This document shows positions 25,378 to 38,715 of a stretch of 64,000 bases of DNA, piece after piece; within the stretch, counting starts at the first letter, position 1, and each line of letters opens with the position of its first letter. The notes under the pieces were generated by a model. It saw only the letters and a program-made list of their open reading frames with translations, had not been told where the DNA came from and searched no databases. This stretch comes from Ophiocordyceps camponoti-saundersi (nom. inval.). Its lineage: Eukaryota > Ascomycota > Sordariomycetes > Hypocreales > Ophiocordycipitaceae. The stretch is taken from NCBI GenBank assembly GCA_003339415.1, contig PDHQ01000183.1, positions 1 through 64,000 of the forward strand, read 5' to 3'. Made by a program: the position numbers and the translations under genes.

Positions 25378-25774
25378 ATTTATCGATAGCAGCTAATATA
25401 AATAAACCCTTTTAGCCGTTTTTCTTTCTTTATACCTTAACTTTACTTTAAAAAGGGAGGTTAAGTAAGCGCGTAATATTTAGTCCGTTATAAGTATAAA
25501 AAGCCGAGGATAATTATCTCTTAGCTATAAATACCCTTAAGTTCTTTATTACTTTTTTTATAGCGCTAGCTTTTTATATTATTATCTAAGATAAAGGTAA
25601 GTTTTAGTTAATTCTTAAATATACTCTAAATACGAGAAGAGTTAGCATAAGGCTATCTAGTCTTATAGTATTATTTATAGCTTTAATAGCTATTTATAAG
25701 ATTAACTTTTTTTAAAATTAAGGCTCTTAACTTATTATAAAGGATATCGAATATATATTAGAGGGGGGAATAAG
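25378..25774 (-). pseudogene. Copia-D pol fragment between G1 and G2
   Basis: A 0.4-kb piece of Copia-D trapped between two insertions. It aligns with Copia-G1 at about 21600-21770 (both contain tagctatttataaga and then a gggggta/ggggggaata stretch). Its continuation at 49323 begins in register after the Copia-G2 TSD ataag. Confidence 0.7.
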
Positions 25775-26202
25775 TATAAGAAATACTAAAGTATAACGCT
25801 AATCTATATAAGTAAGGGAGGAGATTTATATATAAGTTAAATAAGGAAAAGGGGCGTATTATATAAAACGTATTATAAGGAAGTAAGGTAATAAGAGTAA
25901 GGTAAGTTTTATTAGTATTTTTATTATAGTATTTTAGATAGGAGCTTTAATAAACTCCTAGTTAATATTAGATTAGTTTTAGGAAAAGATTAAGTTATAC
26001 TCGATTTAATATTAAGTATAGAAAAGGGGTATATATAGAGGAAGAAGAAGGGAATATATATAAAGGTACTTTATATATAAGTAAGACTTAAAATCCTCTT
26101 AATAAATAAAATATAAATAATTATTAAAAACTAAAAAAATATACTTTTAGTAATAGTAATCTTTATTAACTTTTATATATATATTATAAAAGCTAACTAA
26201 TA
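25775..26202 (+). repeat. Copia-G2 5' LTR
   Basis: A 428-bp LTR, tataagaaatactaa ... aagctaactaata, followed by ttaattagtagttaaaat. It shares the block ctcctagttaatattagatt with Copia-G1 LTRs, but its first ~100 bp differ, so G1 and G2 are separate subfamilies. Confidence 0.9.
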
Positions 26203-26469
26203 TTAATTAGTAGTTAAAATTTAGTTAATTATAAATTAGTAAAGAACGGAATAATTAATTTTAATAATAAACTTTTATAAAAGTAACTATATAAAGGTAA
26301 ATTATAATTAATTTTAAAAAGTTAATATAAAGCTATATAAAACCTCTTTTAAAACTCTTAAAGAAACTAACTTAAATATTTTACTAAATTAATTTAAAGC
26401 TAGTTTAAACTATTACTTATAATAATAAGTACCCCCCCTAAAAATAAGATAAAACTCTTAGAACATTAT

Positions 26470-27838
26470 AATTAATTAACTTAGAAGCTTTTAGATATAT
26501 AAAAATCCTAAAGCGATATTAGAATAAGTTTAACTTAAACTAATAAAATAATAAGGTTTTAGGAGATTATAAAGACTAAGAAATAATCGAATTTATAATA
26601 ATAAGATTTATTTTATTTATCGAAAATAATAAATACCTTTCTAGCCTCGCCTTATTTAATATCTTCTAGTAATATTTTAATAGCTAGAAAATAAAAATAT
26701 AGGAAATAAAATAAGTTTTTATAAGAGACCTTATTAGGAGCTTTCTTACTAAATAAGGTATTTATATCGGAAAGTTTAAAAAACCCGCCTTAAAAAAACT
26801 TAAAAATTTTCTAAGCTTAGATAAGCCCCCGGTATAGCCGCTTTAAGTATTTAAGAAAACCTTCTTTAAGCTTAGACTAGTAATTTTTAAAAAGTTACTC
26901 TTAGAAAATAAAATAAAAGCGAATTAGTATATTATTAAACTTATATTATAATACTAACAAGTATCCTAATAAGGACTAAGCTCGGATATTTAAAATAACT
27001 AAGATTTGCCTAATATTTAAACCTTATTATTAGAACTCTTTACTTAGATTTAACTTACCTAGGATCTTATAATATACCGATTTAAAAATTTAAAAGCTAT
27101 TACTCTAAGGGCTTAGTCCCTCCTAGATATTTATATTAAAGATTTCTCTATAAATATAGCTAAGCTTAATATTAATAGCTAAAATAATTACTTAGATATT
27201 AGGATAGATTTATATTAATATTAAAAAAAACTATTATTAAAAACCCTTCGCTTTTAAGATAAACTAATACTTAATATTATTATATTTATAACCTTTCCTT
27301 TAATAAAATTTCCTAATATATATATTAATACGGATATTATTACTAAGTTTATAAAAATTTAAGATAAGAATATTTTATATATAAGAGAGCTATATAACTT
27401 TTTAGATAATAAGATCTATATCTTAATAAATAGTTATTATATTTTAAAAATTTATTTATTATATTTCTATATAATCTTTTTATATATTTTTTTAAAATAA
27501 GCTTAATATTATTATTTAGGTTATATTAACTAATTTTAAACTTTCTATAATATATATTTTTAAATATAAAAATACTTTAATATAAATATTAACTACTTTT
27601 ATTATTATATAAATTAAATAATTACTATATACTAATTTATATATATTTTATTCCTTAATAGTAAGCTTTATAAAATCTTATAAAAGCTATTTAATAAATT
27701 AGATTTTTATTAATATACCCTTAAACTAAATTATACTAGTAACACTTTATTATAAATATCTCTTATTAATACTTATAAAAGCGTCCCTAAACTTAAATTT
27801 ACTCTTTATTAATTTACTAAAAATATTAAATCTCTTAT
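26470..27838 (+). pseudogene. Copia-G2 gag region
   Basis: A plus-strand frame with stops only at TAA/TAG and a Lys/Leu/Gln-rich sequence; no catalytic motif is expected in gag. It begins after the leader and runs into the left TSD of E1 (atttaacttttatttat, 27839-27855). It continues after E1 at about 30422. Gag forms the particle that packages element RNA. Position within the element and continuity with pol support the call; no zinc knuckle was recognised. Confidence 0.55.
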
Positions 27839-28006
27839 ATTTAACTTTTATTTATCTTTTATATATTCTATAAACTCCGCGCTTATAGTAATATAGATAC
27901 GGACTTTTTATTCTTATATTATAAGCGGACTCCGCTCCCTTTATTACCTTATAATAATAGCTAGCTGCGCTTAAAGTAACTTTAAGAGAGAGGGCAATAT
28001 TATATA

Positions 28007-28605
28007 TATATATATTATATTACTCTAATAACCTATATAGGTATCTAAGCATATAATCGTTTAATAGAGAGGAAAAACTAAAATACCTAGAGGAAAACCC
28101 CTTACTTAATATATTTAGCTAGCTTATAAGCTAATTATATCGTATCGGAAAGCTTAATCGTTATAGGAAATATCTAAAATTACGCTAATTCTAAGTAAGA
28201 GGTACCTATACTTCTTATTATATATCTTATCTAAGTTCTAAGTAATTCCGGTATATATATTAGCAGATACCGTAATAAAGATATATTACTTCGTAATTAT
28301 ACTTTATTACCGAATTATAGTTATTATTAAAGGGGACCTATTTCTCTAATAACTTATATTATCTAACTATACCCTTACCTTACGCCTTACTTTACCTAAG
28401 CCTCGGCTAGGTTACTACTCTTACCGAGGGAGGGAAAGAGCCCGGTAAGGTTACTACTCCTACTAGGGTTATGCCGGGGTCGGACCGTACCCCGGCTATA
28501 TAGTTAGGGTGAAAAAATACCCGTGCCCTCCGCCGGATTCGAACTAACTACCTCTCTTATAAGAGACTAATATCTCTAAACGCTTAACTACTACGCTAGG
28601 AGGGC
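28007..28605 (-). mobile_element. SINE1, full-length tRNA-headed SINE
   Basis: 599 bp with a perfect 15-bp TSD, gggcaatattatata (27992-28006 and 28606-28620). Reading on the minus strand: a tRNA-like head (28605-28525), a GC-rich body with ggtccgaccccggc, a tail with aaggggttttcctct, then a (TA)n end. SINEs carry no protein and use a LINE's reverse transcriptase. The last ~95 bp match the end of LINE1 in order and spacing, so LINE1's family is the likely partner. It is inserted in the 5' part of E1. Confidence 0.92.
28525..28605 (-). repeat. tRNA-like head with A and B boxes
   Basis: 81 nt beginning gccctcctagcg and ending gcggagggc, so the acceptor ends pair over 7 bp. An A-box-like tagcgtagtagttaagc and a B box gttcgaatcc are at the expected positions for an internal pol III promoter. 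The middle does not fold as a clean anticodon arm: ctcttataagag is a perfect palindrome with an even loop. I therefore name no amino acid and regard it as SINE sequence, not a working tRNA. Confidence 0.85.
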
Positions 28606-28937
28606 GGGCAATATTATATAAGTTAATTATAACTGTAAAAATTTTTTACCTAAAATATAGCTTTACTTTAAATTATAATAATTTTAAATTTAAAAGTTTA
28701 TTATATTTATTATCTTATTAAAAGCTAAAGTAAATATTAATAAAATTATTTTAAGAAACGCTTTTATTTTTATATAAGTAATTATTAAATAAATAGCGGA
28801 GTTTAAAAAGGTTAAGGGAGGTACTCCCTTTACTTTAACTTTATTAATTAGTAATATCTCCTTAGCTATTATAGCTATAATTTCCTCTCTTTTTTTTATA
28901 GCTTTAAGGGGAGCGGAATTTTTTCGATATAAGCTAT

Positions 28938-29066
28938 AATTATAGCTAGAGCATTAAAGAAAACTATTAAAAAGTAAGTTCCTAAGTAATATAAGCGATA
29001 GTAATTATAGCTAGAGCGTTAAAGAAAACTATTAAAATGTAAGTTCCTAAGTAATATAAGCGATAG
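28938..29066 (+). repeat. 2 x 65-bp tandem duplication inside E1
   Basis: Two head-to-tail 65-bp units starting aattatagctagagc (28938 and 29003) differ at about two positions: gcatta against gcgtta, and aaaaag against aaaatg. E2 has a single unit at about 56500, so the duplication arose in the E1 lineage. The near identity suggests it is younger than most mutations around it. Confidence 0.92.
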
Positions 29067-30421
29067 CTTATAATTTATTCTAACTTTATAGCTACTTTAC
29101 TCTAAGTTTAAAGCTTTAAGGTAATTATAATAAATATTAACTATAAACTTTATAAGTAAAGCTAAGCTTTTATAATAAGGAAATTACTTAGCGGTAATAT
29201 TATAATAATATTCTAAAATATTATTTATAAGTTTTAATCTAATCTAAGGTAGCTTTATATTATTTTTAGAGAAAAGGTATATTTAACTAGCGGAGGTTAT
29301 ACTCTTATTATAAAAAAGGTGCTAATATAGGCCTTATAATAAAGCGGTAAGGAAGCTTTTTATAAGGAGATTAAGTTATTAAATAAGGTTTTAATAATAT
29401 AATTATATATAAAAAATATTATTTAAGGACTTAGCGGAGCTTTTTAATAATTATTATTAATAGCGTAATAAATATAAACTAAATTTATAATAAAAATATA
29501 ATAATATAAGTAGAGATTTTTAATACTAAACTATATATATTAAAAGTTTAACTTTAATAATATTTTAAATATTATTAATTTAAATATATTACTAAATATT
29601 ATATAATAAAGCTATAATATAATAAGTATTTTATTATTTTATATATAAAAGGTAAGTTTACTTACTTTATAGCTTATAAGAAAAAACTATATTATTACCT
29701 TTTTTATTAAAAATCTTACTTTAAGTAAAGTTAACTTTACCTTAAAATAAGAGCGGTATAGGATTAGGCGAAAAATATATATATTACTTAACTTTAAAGG
29801 TTTATAAATTAGAACTTTATATATACTACCCCTCCTTCTCCTTCTCTAACACTAATTAGAAACTAATAATAGCTAGGGCAGAAACGCTAAAAAGTAAATA
29901 TAATAATATCTCCTCCTTTAACTTTAATTTTATACTAATTTATAGCTTCGCTATAGTAATTTAGCTATTTTTTAAGATTAGCTATTATAAAGTTTATTAT
30001 AAGATAGTAAAACCTTTATATATTCCTAAGCTACGCTAATAAAGCCTTAATAAATTAAATTATTAAGGCCGCCTTAATTAAATATAGAAATTTAGTTTAT
30101 AATAATAATAATAGCTAAGAGAATAAGTAAGCTATATAAACTTTATACTAGACTTAGTTTATATATATTTTTATTATTATAAAGTCCGCTTTAAGGGAAG
30201 TATAAGCTTCTAATTATTAGTTAATATTTATCTTATTAAATATATAAAGTACCGGGTATAAGCGGGGTCCGACCTAAAGCTAAGGTAACGCTTAAGAGGA
30301 GGGTTTTACTCCGGGTTCTTTAGTTTTTCCCCCTCTTAAAATATATATAGGATAGTTTTAAGCTATATAAGGTATACTAGTATATAATTTATTATTATTA
30401 TTATATTTAACCTTTATTTAT

Positions 30422-33157
30422 TCTTTGAAATAGTATTTACTTATTAGTTTAGCGCCTTATAATATATTTAATAGCCTGCTTAGGCTTAACCTTTACTTAT
30501 AATAACTTTGCTAAGTTTCTATTACTTTAATTATTAATATTAGAAGATTCTTAATTAGAATCTAACTTAATATTAAGGTAATACTTATAAAAATTCTACT
30601 TATACTTTTATATTAAATACCTTTTAAAATTATAAGTATTTTATTTATAAGAAGATAGATTTTAATTATCTAAATATATTAAAAAGGAATAATAATCTAT
30701 TTAATATTTATTCCTTACTTATTATAAATTTATAAGTAATAATATTAACTTTAACGCTTATATTACTAACTTAAAAAATTAGAAAAGTTACTAAAAGATA
30801 ATAATAATAATAATAATAGCTAAATAATTCTAATTTTAAAACTACTTAAAACGCTATATTATATATTTATATTTATATAATTAATATAAACTATAAATAT
30901 ATTATAAGTTATAAAAGTTAATAAGATATTTTCTATATTTTTTTATATCGCTAAAATACTTTACTAATTAGTATATTTTTATTTTCTAATTAAAAATAAT
31001 TCTTATAAGCTAGCACCTTTTACTATACTTATAACTTAGTTTATATTAATAAACTAATATTTATAAATAACCTTTTAAGGAATATTAATCGATATTAATA
31101 TAATATTAGTATTAATATTAAGCTAATCTTAGTTTAAAGCCTTATACGCTTTAATTTTATTACTTTCTTTTAATAATTTAATTACTAGTTAAGTTAATAT
31201 TAAATTTAGAGAAAAATAGACTATTTTTTTATAAGCTCCGCGGCGGTAAAGACCTTAGTTAGAAAGATTACCTTTTATATCCTCTTTATATAAATACTAT
31301 TTTTTCTTTACCTTATAAATATAAACTAGCTTAGTATCTTTTTCTATAATATTTTAAAGTACCTTATATATAAAATAATTAAATCCTCGTTATATATAAA
31401 TAAAGCTATCTTTAGTTTTTCCTTTTTTTATCTAAAAAGGCTATATTATATTTTATTAAATAAGAAATTTAATAAATTTATAAGCGATTTAAATACCTAA
31501 GTATCTTTTAATTTTACCGCCTTTTTACTTAAGCTAGTTATAATATAAACGTTAAGGTTATTAAAGCTATATTTAAAATCTGCTAGTAATATTAACTTAT
31601 AAGCTTAGCGCTATAACGCTTTAAGTTTTAATTAGAAAATAATAAAAACTTTAATTTCGAGGTTATTATAAATATTTTATATATTAACTAGCGCGTTATA
31701 TTTTTTATTATTAACTAAATAATAAGTTTCCAAGCTGCTTGTTTCTTATTATCCCTCTCTGCTAAAAATATATAAAATACCTTAAAGCTTATATAAATTA
31801 ATATATACCTTAAGCCCTTAGATTTTATTTAATATAATACTAGTAAGAATTTTAACTTATAAATATTTTAATCTAAGGCTGCTATTTTAAGGATTATATA
31901 TACTTAAGTCCTTATTAAAGCTTATTAGTTAGTAAGAAAAGTTAAATAATATTACGCTCCGCTTTAATAAATATATAAAGTAATATTAAATAAACTTTAA
32001 CCTAATATTAAATAAGACTTAATTTTATAAATAGCTCTTAAAGCTATTAATAATACCGCTAAATTAGATAAACTTATCCTTACGCTTCTTATCTTTAAGG
32101 CGTACTTACATATTTATCTAAACTTTATATTAACCTCTTCTATTTCTAAGCGCGCTACTATTATCTAAAAAGCTATATCTAAATTATAAAAATTCTATAC
32201 TTAAATATAGTTCGTAATACCTTATTTATAAGAAATAAACCTAATATATCTAATATCTTAAAGCTACCCCTTAATAGCTAAGTTTACGTTTAAAAGGAGC
32301 TTAGTAAATAAATTAGCCTTTATATACTACTTTTAATTAATAGTTATAATATAATTATCGATCTCTTTTATAAACTATAATCGTTTTAGTTAACTTATAT
32401 TTAACTATTTATATCCCCTTTATTTAAAGGCCCTAAATTAAATTTAAGTTAAGTTTACTTAGGAACTAATTTATACCTTATATTACCTTATATTACGCTA
32501 TATCTATAAATTATAATATATATTCCTAATAATTTATTTATAAATAATACTTTCCTAATATAAAAGGAAAAAGATAATATAGCGCTTTTTATTAAGCTTT
32601 AGTTTAAAGAAAAGATTATTACCTTAAGGTACTTTTTTAAAGCCTTAGACGCTTAAAAGATTAACGACCTTATTAGCTATAATATCTTTTCTTTTAAAAA
32701 ATATAACCCTAAAAAATATTATAAAGTATATATTTTCTAACCTTAAATAGTACGAGAAATTAAAAAGATTAAAATAAACTACTTTTATAAGAAGTTACGC
32801 TTAATTATTATAAGTTATAGCAATAAAGGTAAAGATATTATATTTACTTAATCCCTTATAATTTAATATATTAGCTAGCGGCCAGTCTTAGCTTTTATAC
32901 TTACTAGTCTCTAAGTAAGTTTTAAACTTACTTTACGTAATATTATATAAATATATCTTTAATTATAATCTAACTTTAAATATACTATTGTCGCTACTTT
33001 ACTAATAGAGATAAAAGATTAATACTTTAATAATATTATTATCTAAGTTATTAAGCTTTTATATAAGATCGCAGAAGCTAGCGTTTATTAATTTTGCACT
33101 TATTAGGACTATTATTTTTAATAACTATAAATATATATATTAATATTTAATACTTAC
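30422..33157 (+). pseudogene. Copia-G2 protease / integrase / RT N-terminal part
   Basis: A plus-strand frame that resumes after E1. Towards its end (about 32815-33110) it reads S-N-K-G-K-D-I, then R-N-I-I-stop-I-Y, then V-I-K-L-L-Y-K-I-A-E-A. These are the mutated forms of the Copia RVT_2 segments ending in DITQAY and KPLYGIPEAG. The preceding 2 kb carries integrase and linker sequence. Integrase inserts the cDNA; the RT makes it. Copia-A1 interrupts it at 33158 (TSD cttac), just before the catalytic LQTDD, which is found at 40529 beyond the insertion. Confidence 0.78.
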
Positions 33158-33458
33158 TATTAGTATTATTATCCTATACCCCTTTATATCTGCTATACGA
33201 TATATATATAAAGGATACCTTAGATATAATAGGAGCTTATAACAACTCGTATATTAACACCTAAGTTATAACTTATATAACTTAGGGGCTAGGAGATATC
33301 TTATAATAGATAAGGAGGTATAGGGGGTAGAATATTAACTAGCTATATAGCTATCCTTTCTTATATAAAGTAGGAAGGATATCTATCTTAATTATATATA
33401 ATTTAAATTACCTTTACTTTCTTTACCTTATATATATATATATAAAGACTACTTAATA
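33158..33458 (+). repeat. Copia-A1 5' LTR
   Basis: 301 bp, tattagtattattatcc ... gactacttaata. The end is mutated from aca, which survives in the 3' LTR. It contains a short inverted pair, acctaagttataacttat followed by ataacttagg, that could form a hairpin. Confidence 0.93.
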
Positions 33459-34439
33459 TTAATTAGTAGTTATATTAGTTATTATTAGTTAACTATAGAT
33501 TAGCTAAAATAAAGAGACGATTATTATATAACTCTAAAAAGCCCTTATGCCCGCCGTTATCTAATACTTATACTTTTACCCTTTTTCTAATAATAAGTTC
33601 TAACTAAAAAGCTATATTAGCCCGGTGCTATTACTAAAATTAAAAGATTAAGGTAATATACGATATATACTAATATTAAAGTTCTAACCGAAGAGCTATA
33701 TTTACCCGGTACTTTTATTAGTTATACGATATTACTTTTAATAGTATTTTAGAAACGTATATAACGATAATATAGCTTCGATTTCTTAAGATAATAAATC
33801 CTACGATAAATATTATAAATAAACTATAAGCGATAACTCCCTTATATTATATAACGAGATAATAAAAGGAAGTATAGTATCTTACTATATTTAAACTTAG
33901 AGTATAAACCCTACGTTTTAGGATATATAACTAGACCTTATATAAGTACCTAAAAAGATTAAATTAACTATATTTATTATATAATAAATATACGATATCG
34001 TGCACTTTAACCTCTATAGGGAAAACCTTCTTTATATAATCTAATTAAAACTAAAGGGCTAAACTTACTACTAACTAAGTTACGTTTACTATATATTCCT
34101 TAAAAAACTAACTTAAATTATTATTATATAATATATCCCTCTCTTTAGAAATAGAATATTTATCTAATACTTTATAGGACTCCTTATAACCCCTATTCCT
34201 ACTTATAAAATAACCCCTAGCTTACCGCTATAACTTACGATAAGGTATACTACCCCTAACCCCTTAAAACTAATATTATAAGATTATATAATATTAAATA
34301 TAACTCTTATATAGCTTTATAAATTAGGGATAGTCTTAGCTACTATCTTAATATAGCCCCCTTAGAATATTATATTATAATTATAATAGTTTTAAATTTA
34401 TATAACTTAACTACCGTAAATAATAGATAATAATAAATT

Positions 34440-37400
34440 AGTATTACCCCGCCTTACCTTAGTAACGCCGATCCTAACTATCCCGGATATCCCTCGATCC
34501 TTAATAGGTATCGTATAAGTCTATTCGCTATTACTAATATATTAAGTTAAGAACGGACCGATCTCTTTAGATAAGGTTACCGCTTTTTTTAAGGGATAGC
34601 GAAAAGATTAAAACTATATTAGAAAGCTATATAATATATTAATTAATAAAACTTAGATTTTTATTAGCTATTACTTAAGGATTAGTATTATAGAAGATTA
34701 GTATTACGCTATTTTTCTAGATATCTTATTAGATAAGGCTTAGGATTATTTTTTATATTTTATTAGTATAAATAAATAATAAGATAAAATCTATACTTTT
34801 TTAGATATATACTTTAATACTCGTATAAATTATTCTTTATATTAGACGGACTAAATTATACTTTTATTTAATATTATATAATATAAATAACTTAATAAGA
34901 TTATAATAAATACCTTTAATACTTTTCTTAATAAATTTTAACTAGTTTAATAAGCTTTAAGTATAGATTATTAAGGGGAAAAGTAATTTCTTATAATAGT
35001 TATATAAGCTTATAAAGGTATCCCGGAACTTAAATTAGCTATAATATTTTAAAATACTTTATATAAATCTTTTATTAACTAACTATATTCCTTACTTACT
35101 ATTACTACTAATTAAGGTATAAACTAGTTCTTTACTAACTATCGTTATATAAACTATATAAAGCTTTATATAACTTTAAGATATTCCTTTCCTTAACTAT
35201 CTTTCCGTCTTCGTAAATCTACTTCTATATAATATAATAAACCTTTATAATAATACCGCTTTATCTTTTATACGATATATAGATATTTTATTTATAAGAA
35301 AGAAGGTTACTAGTTAACTAATTATAGCTTAGATAATATTAAATAAGCTAGGAAATAATACCTAATAAGCTGCGAAGAAATTAACTAATAACCCCTTATT
35401 GATAAGGAGTTTAACGCTTTCCTCCTTTCGTACGAAGGCTTTAAGGAATAAAATTCCTAGTTCCTTTAGTTATATAATAAAGATTCCGAAAATAATAAAA
35501 ATACTATAGATAAGGAAACTATAGTCTCTTTTTTTATAACTACCGCTTATATATATTATCTTATAAGCGATAATATTTATAATATTAAGGCCCCTAATAC
35601 CCTTATAAAATAGTTTCTCCTCTTTAATATATATTATACGATATATTAAGGTAAGCTTTAGAATATAGGAGCTATAAAAATTTTAATTATTAAAAAACTA
35701 TAAGTAAAAGCTTATATTAAAGAATACCTTTATACGATAATTAATTAAACCCTTACTAATAACGCTATCTATTTTAGCTCCTTAGAACTTACGAAACTAA
35801 TTAGTATTATTATTATACGAAACTTACTCGGTAAAGTTCTTTATTATATCTTTAATACCTTTACCCCTTTTCTTTTCTACTTTAAGGATATTAACCGCCT
35901 CTATACTTTTTACGATAATATATAAGATATTATTATTCGATATAATAGTATTATAGTCCCCGTTATATAAAAGTAAGGATATCCCTTTTTTAATATTTTA
36001 CGATAAGAATTAGCGTTATACTATATTAAATATAAACTACGCTAGTTATACCGCTATTTTAGCTACTTATATATATAACGCCTTTATAACTTTTTTCGGA
36101 AGGCCGGCCCTTTTAATATTTTACTAGCGGCCTTTAACTTAATTTAACGTTTTTATTACTAATATTAGTTATATAACGCTAAACTACGTTAGTTTAAGTT
36201 CTCTATTAAAAACAACTATAATTTTAACTACTTTTTTATTATCGATATTTTTTACCTTAGTAATAAGCTAGTTTTATACGCTATTAATAAAGCTACCTTA
36301 TTCTAAGCTATATACTTCGTATAAAATATATTAGCTATAAATATATAAAACGCTTTTTATAAATATTAAATTTATATTTACTAAAGCTTACTTAATATTA
36401 TTTCCTATAACGCTAGTATAAACTTTATCTTAAAGGAGTTTTATATAAACGCTAAACTCCTCGGATTATCTTATAAAAAGGTACCTATAAAGGTATATTA
36501 AGCTATAAGTAAGGTCGAATATACCTACGCCCTTTTTTAATAAGCGTATAATATATTTCGATAAGAAATTAGCTTTAAAACTAATAACGCTATAATTTTA
36601 TAAATAGCTATAAAAGCTATTAGTAATATTACTAGCCTTAACGGCCTTATTCCTACCCTTTTTATTTTTAGCGCCTACCCCTATATTTTATATAACTTAC
36701 TACTAGCTTTAAATATTACTACTTACGCTTATATAATTTAATAAGTAATAAAATAAGTATAGAAACTTAAAGCTTAGGCGGATATTTTATAAGCCCTATA
36801 TATAAGAAACGGCCTTAATTCGTATAATATCTTATCTCTTCTCTTTTAAAGTAAAGTTCTTATCTAGTAAGAAAAGGATAAGTAGTAAGGCCTTTTTTAT
36901 ATTTTAAGCTTTAATAGCTAAGATATTATCCTTAACTTTCCCTCCGAATTAATATACTTTTATACGATATAAGTTAAACCTTATCTTTATCCCCCTTTTC
37001 CTTAAACTATAATAAAAAAAGTCTATTTTAAAATCCTAATTATAATACCTAAAGATAAGGTATTATATAAAGCTTTTCCCTCCTTATTTATTATTACGAA
37101 GGAGAAGGATAATTATACCTTAGCTATATAACTCCGTTAATAAAAGATTATTATAATTTTAGGGATATTTTTTAAGGCTTCTAACCGCGACGAAATTAAT
37201 ACCTTATTTACTTAGGAAGTTTTTATATTTATATAATATAACCTTATATTAAACTTTAATACGCGTATTTTTAAAACGTATCTTATATAAAAGGTAAAAA
37301 ACTTAAATAATAAATTTTATAAGAAATCCTAGCTTATTATTTAAAAGTATAGCGATAATAGTAAGGAAGAAATACTTATATAATTACCTATAATTTTATA

Positions 37401-38715
37401 TATATTATAGCGCTTTCTTTTTACCTTTAAACTTACCTTAATATAATTATATAACGTATAGGGAGAGCTACGAGATATTATATAAGTATATATATAATCC
37501 TCCGATCTATTAAGTTATATAATTTACGCTTACTTACTAAAAGAGCTATAAGACTAATATCCCTTCTATACTCTTTTATATATCCGAAAACCCCTTTATA
37601 AACTTATAAAGTTAAGGCTTTATTAGTTTAAAATTTATTACTAATATTATTATATAAAACTTAGTATAACTTTATTATTATATAACTCCTATCTTTTATA
37701 TATTATAGCCGGACTTACTATATTTAGTATTATTAGATTATAAATAGATAATATATTCTCCTTCGCCTCTTATTACTTCTCCTAACTTAAGGAAATTAAG
37801 CTAGCAAAAGCCTAGTTTTATATAAAACTAAAGACCTTTCTTATAAATAGCGCCTCTATTAACTTTAATAGCGGCCGTATAATATAAGATTCGTATAATA
37901 TTATTTTTACGTAAAAAGGCTAGGCTTCTAGCCTTTAGCTTATCGACCTTACTAGTAAGTCCGCTTTATAAAACTTTATTAGCTAACGCGCCCGCGGGGC
38001 CTATATTACTTTAGTCTACTAATTAGAGGCTTTATATAACCTTACGATCGCCGCTTAAGTAATAAACCTATCCTTATAAGATATTATAAATCTAAATAAG
38101 AGAATCTAATAGTAAATTAATAACGTTTCCTAGGGACTACGCTTTATTCCCCTTAACTTATCTTATATAAAACTATTTATCTTTATAGATAAGTTTTTCG
38201 CTAATAACTATAACCTAACTTCTTAACTTAGCACCCTTATTATTTTAGGTAAAAAAAACTAATCTAAAAACTTATTTATTATATAAGGTAATATCTTATA
38301 CTAAACTTTTATAAAATATAAACGGGTTATAAGAAGCGTCCTTATAAGTAAACTTTATAATATAGTTAATAGCGTTAATCTCGGTCTCGTACTATATATA
38401 ATAATCTAAAATATCGTACGATCTCTTAGCTCCTTTTTAATACCCTTAATCTTTTATATTAATTTATAATTATTATATAATTACCTTATTCGGCTTAGCT
38501 TAATAACGGAAAAGCGGCTTATAATAGATATTATAGCTATTTATAAATTATATAAATATAAAGAAATTTCTAAAATCCGCTAAATAAATAATAAAAATAA
38601 TTTAGTAAACGCTTATATTAAAGCTAGCCCTAATATAGCGTTATCGACCCTTATATTTATAAATTTATATTAACTATATATTAAAACTTTAGTTTAATAA
38701 TTAACTTAAGTTATA
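34440..38715 (+). pseudogene. Copia-A1 gag-pol polyprotein
   Basis: A plus-strand frame of roughly 1,400 codons with TAA/TAG only where Gln or Trp is expected. The order is gag (34.5-35.7 kb), protease region, integrase with the mutated HxxxH-type Y-R-Y-F-S-Y at about 36049-36066 and its core domain to 36.7 kb, then RT. The RT reads D-I-I-stop-V-Y-I-stop-S near 37470 and L-stop-I-D-N-I-F-S at 37738-37761, for L-Q-x-D-D. RNase H runs over about 38080-38650, including a G-L-R-F-I-P-L segment. The order INT-RT-RH identifies Ty1/Copia. Both catalytic and frame-keeping codons are mutated, so it is dead. Confidence 0.9.

Larger units (their letters stand above)
27856..30404 (+). mobile_element. E1, unassigned non-LTR-type retroelement
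   Basis: An element with a ~17-bp TSD, atttaacttttatttat (27839-27855) and atttaacctttatttat (30405-30421). It starts cttttatatattc and ends in an (ATT)n tail at about 30388-30404. Without SINE1 and its TSD it is 1.93 kb, close to E2 (1.87 kb). Long TSDs plus a simple-repeat tail point to target-primed integration. No RT or endonuclease motif was found. A plus-strand frame at about 29400-30100 has moderate stop density but resembles nothing I recognise. The 3' end carries gagggttttactccggg, then gtttttccccctctt. It could be a very large SINE, or a LINE that has lost pol. Confidence 0.72.

Noticed and set aside
28525..28605. A functional tRNA gene.
   Set aside because: It is 81 nt with a palindromic even-looped middle, occurs three times as the head of a SINE with TSDs, and is itself mutated. 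It is SINE sequence.
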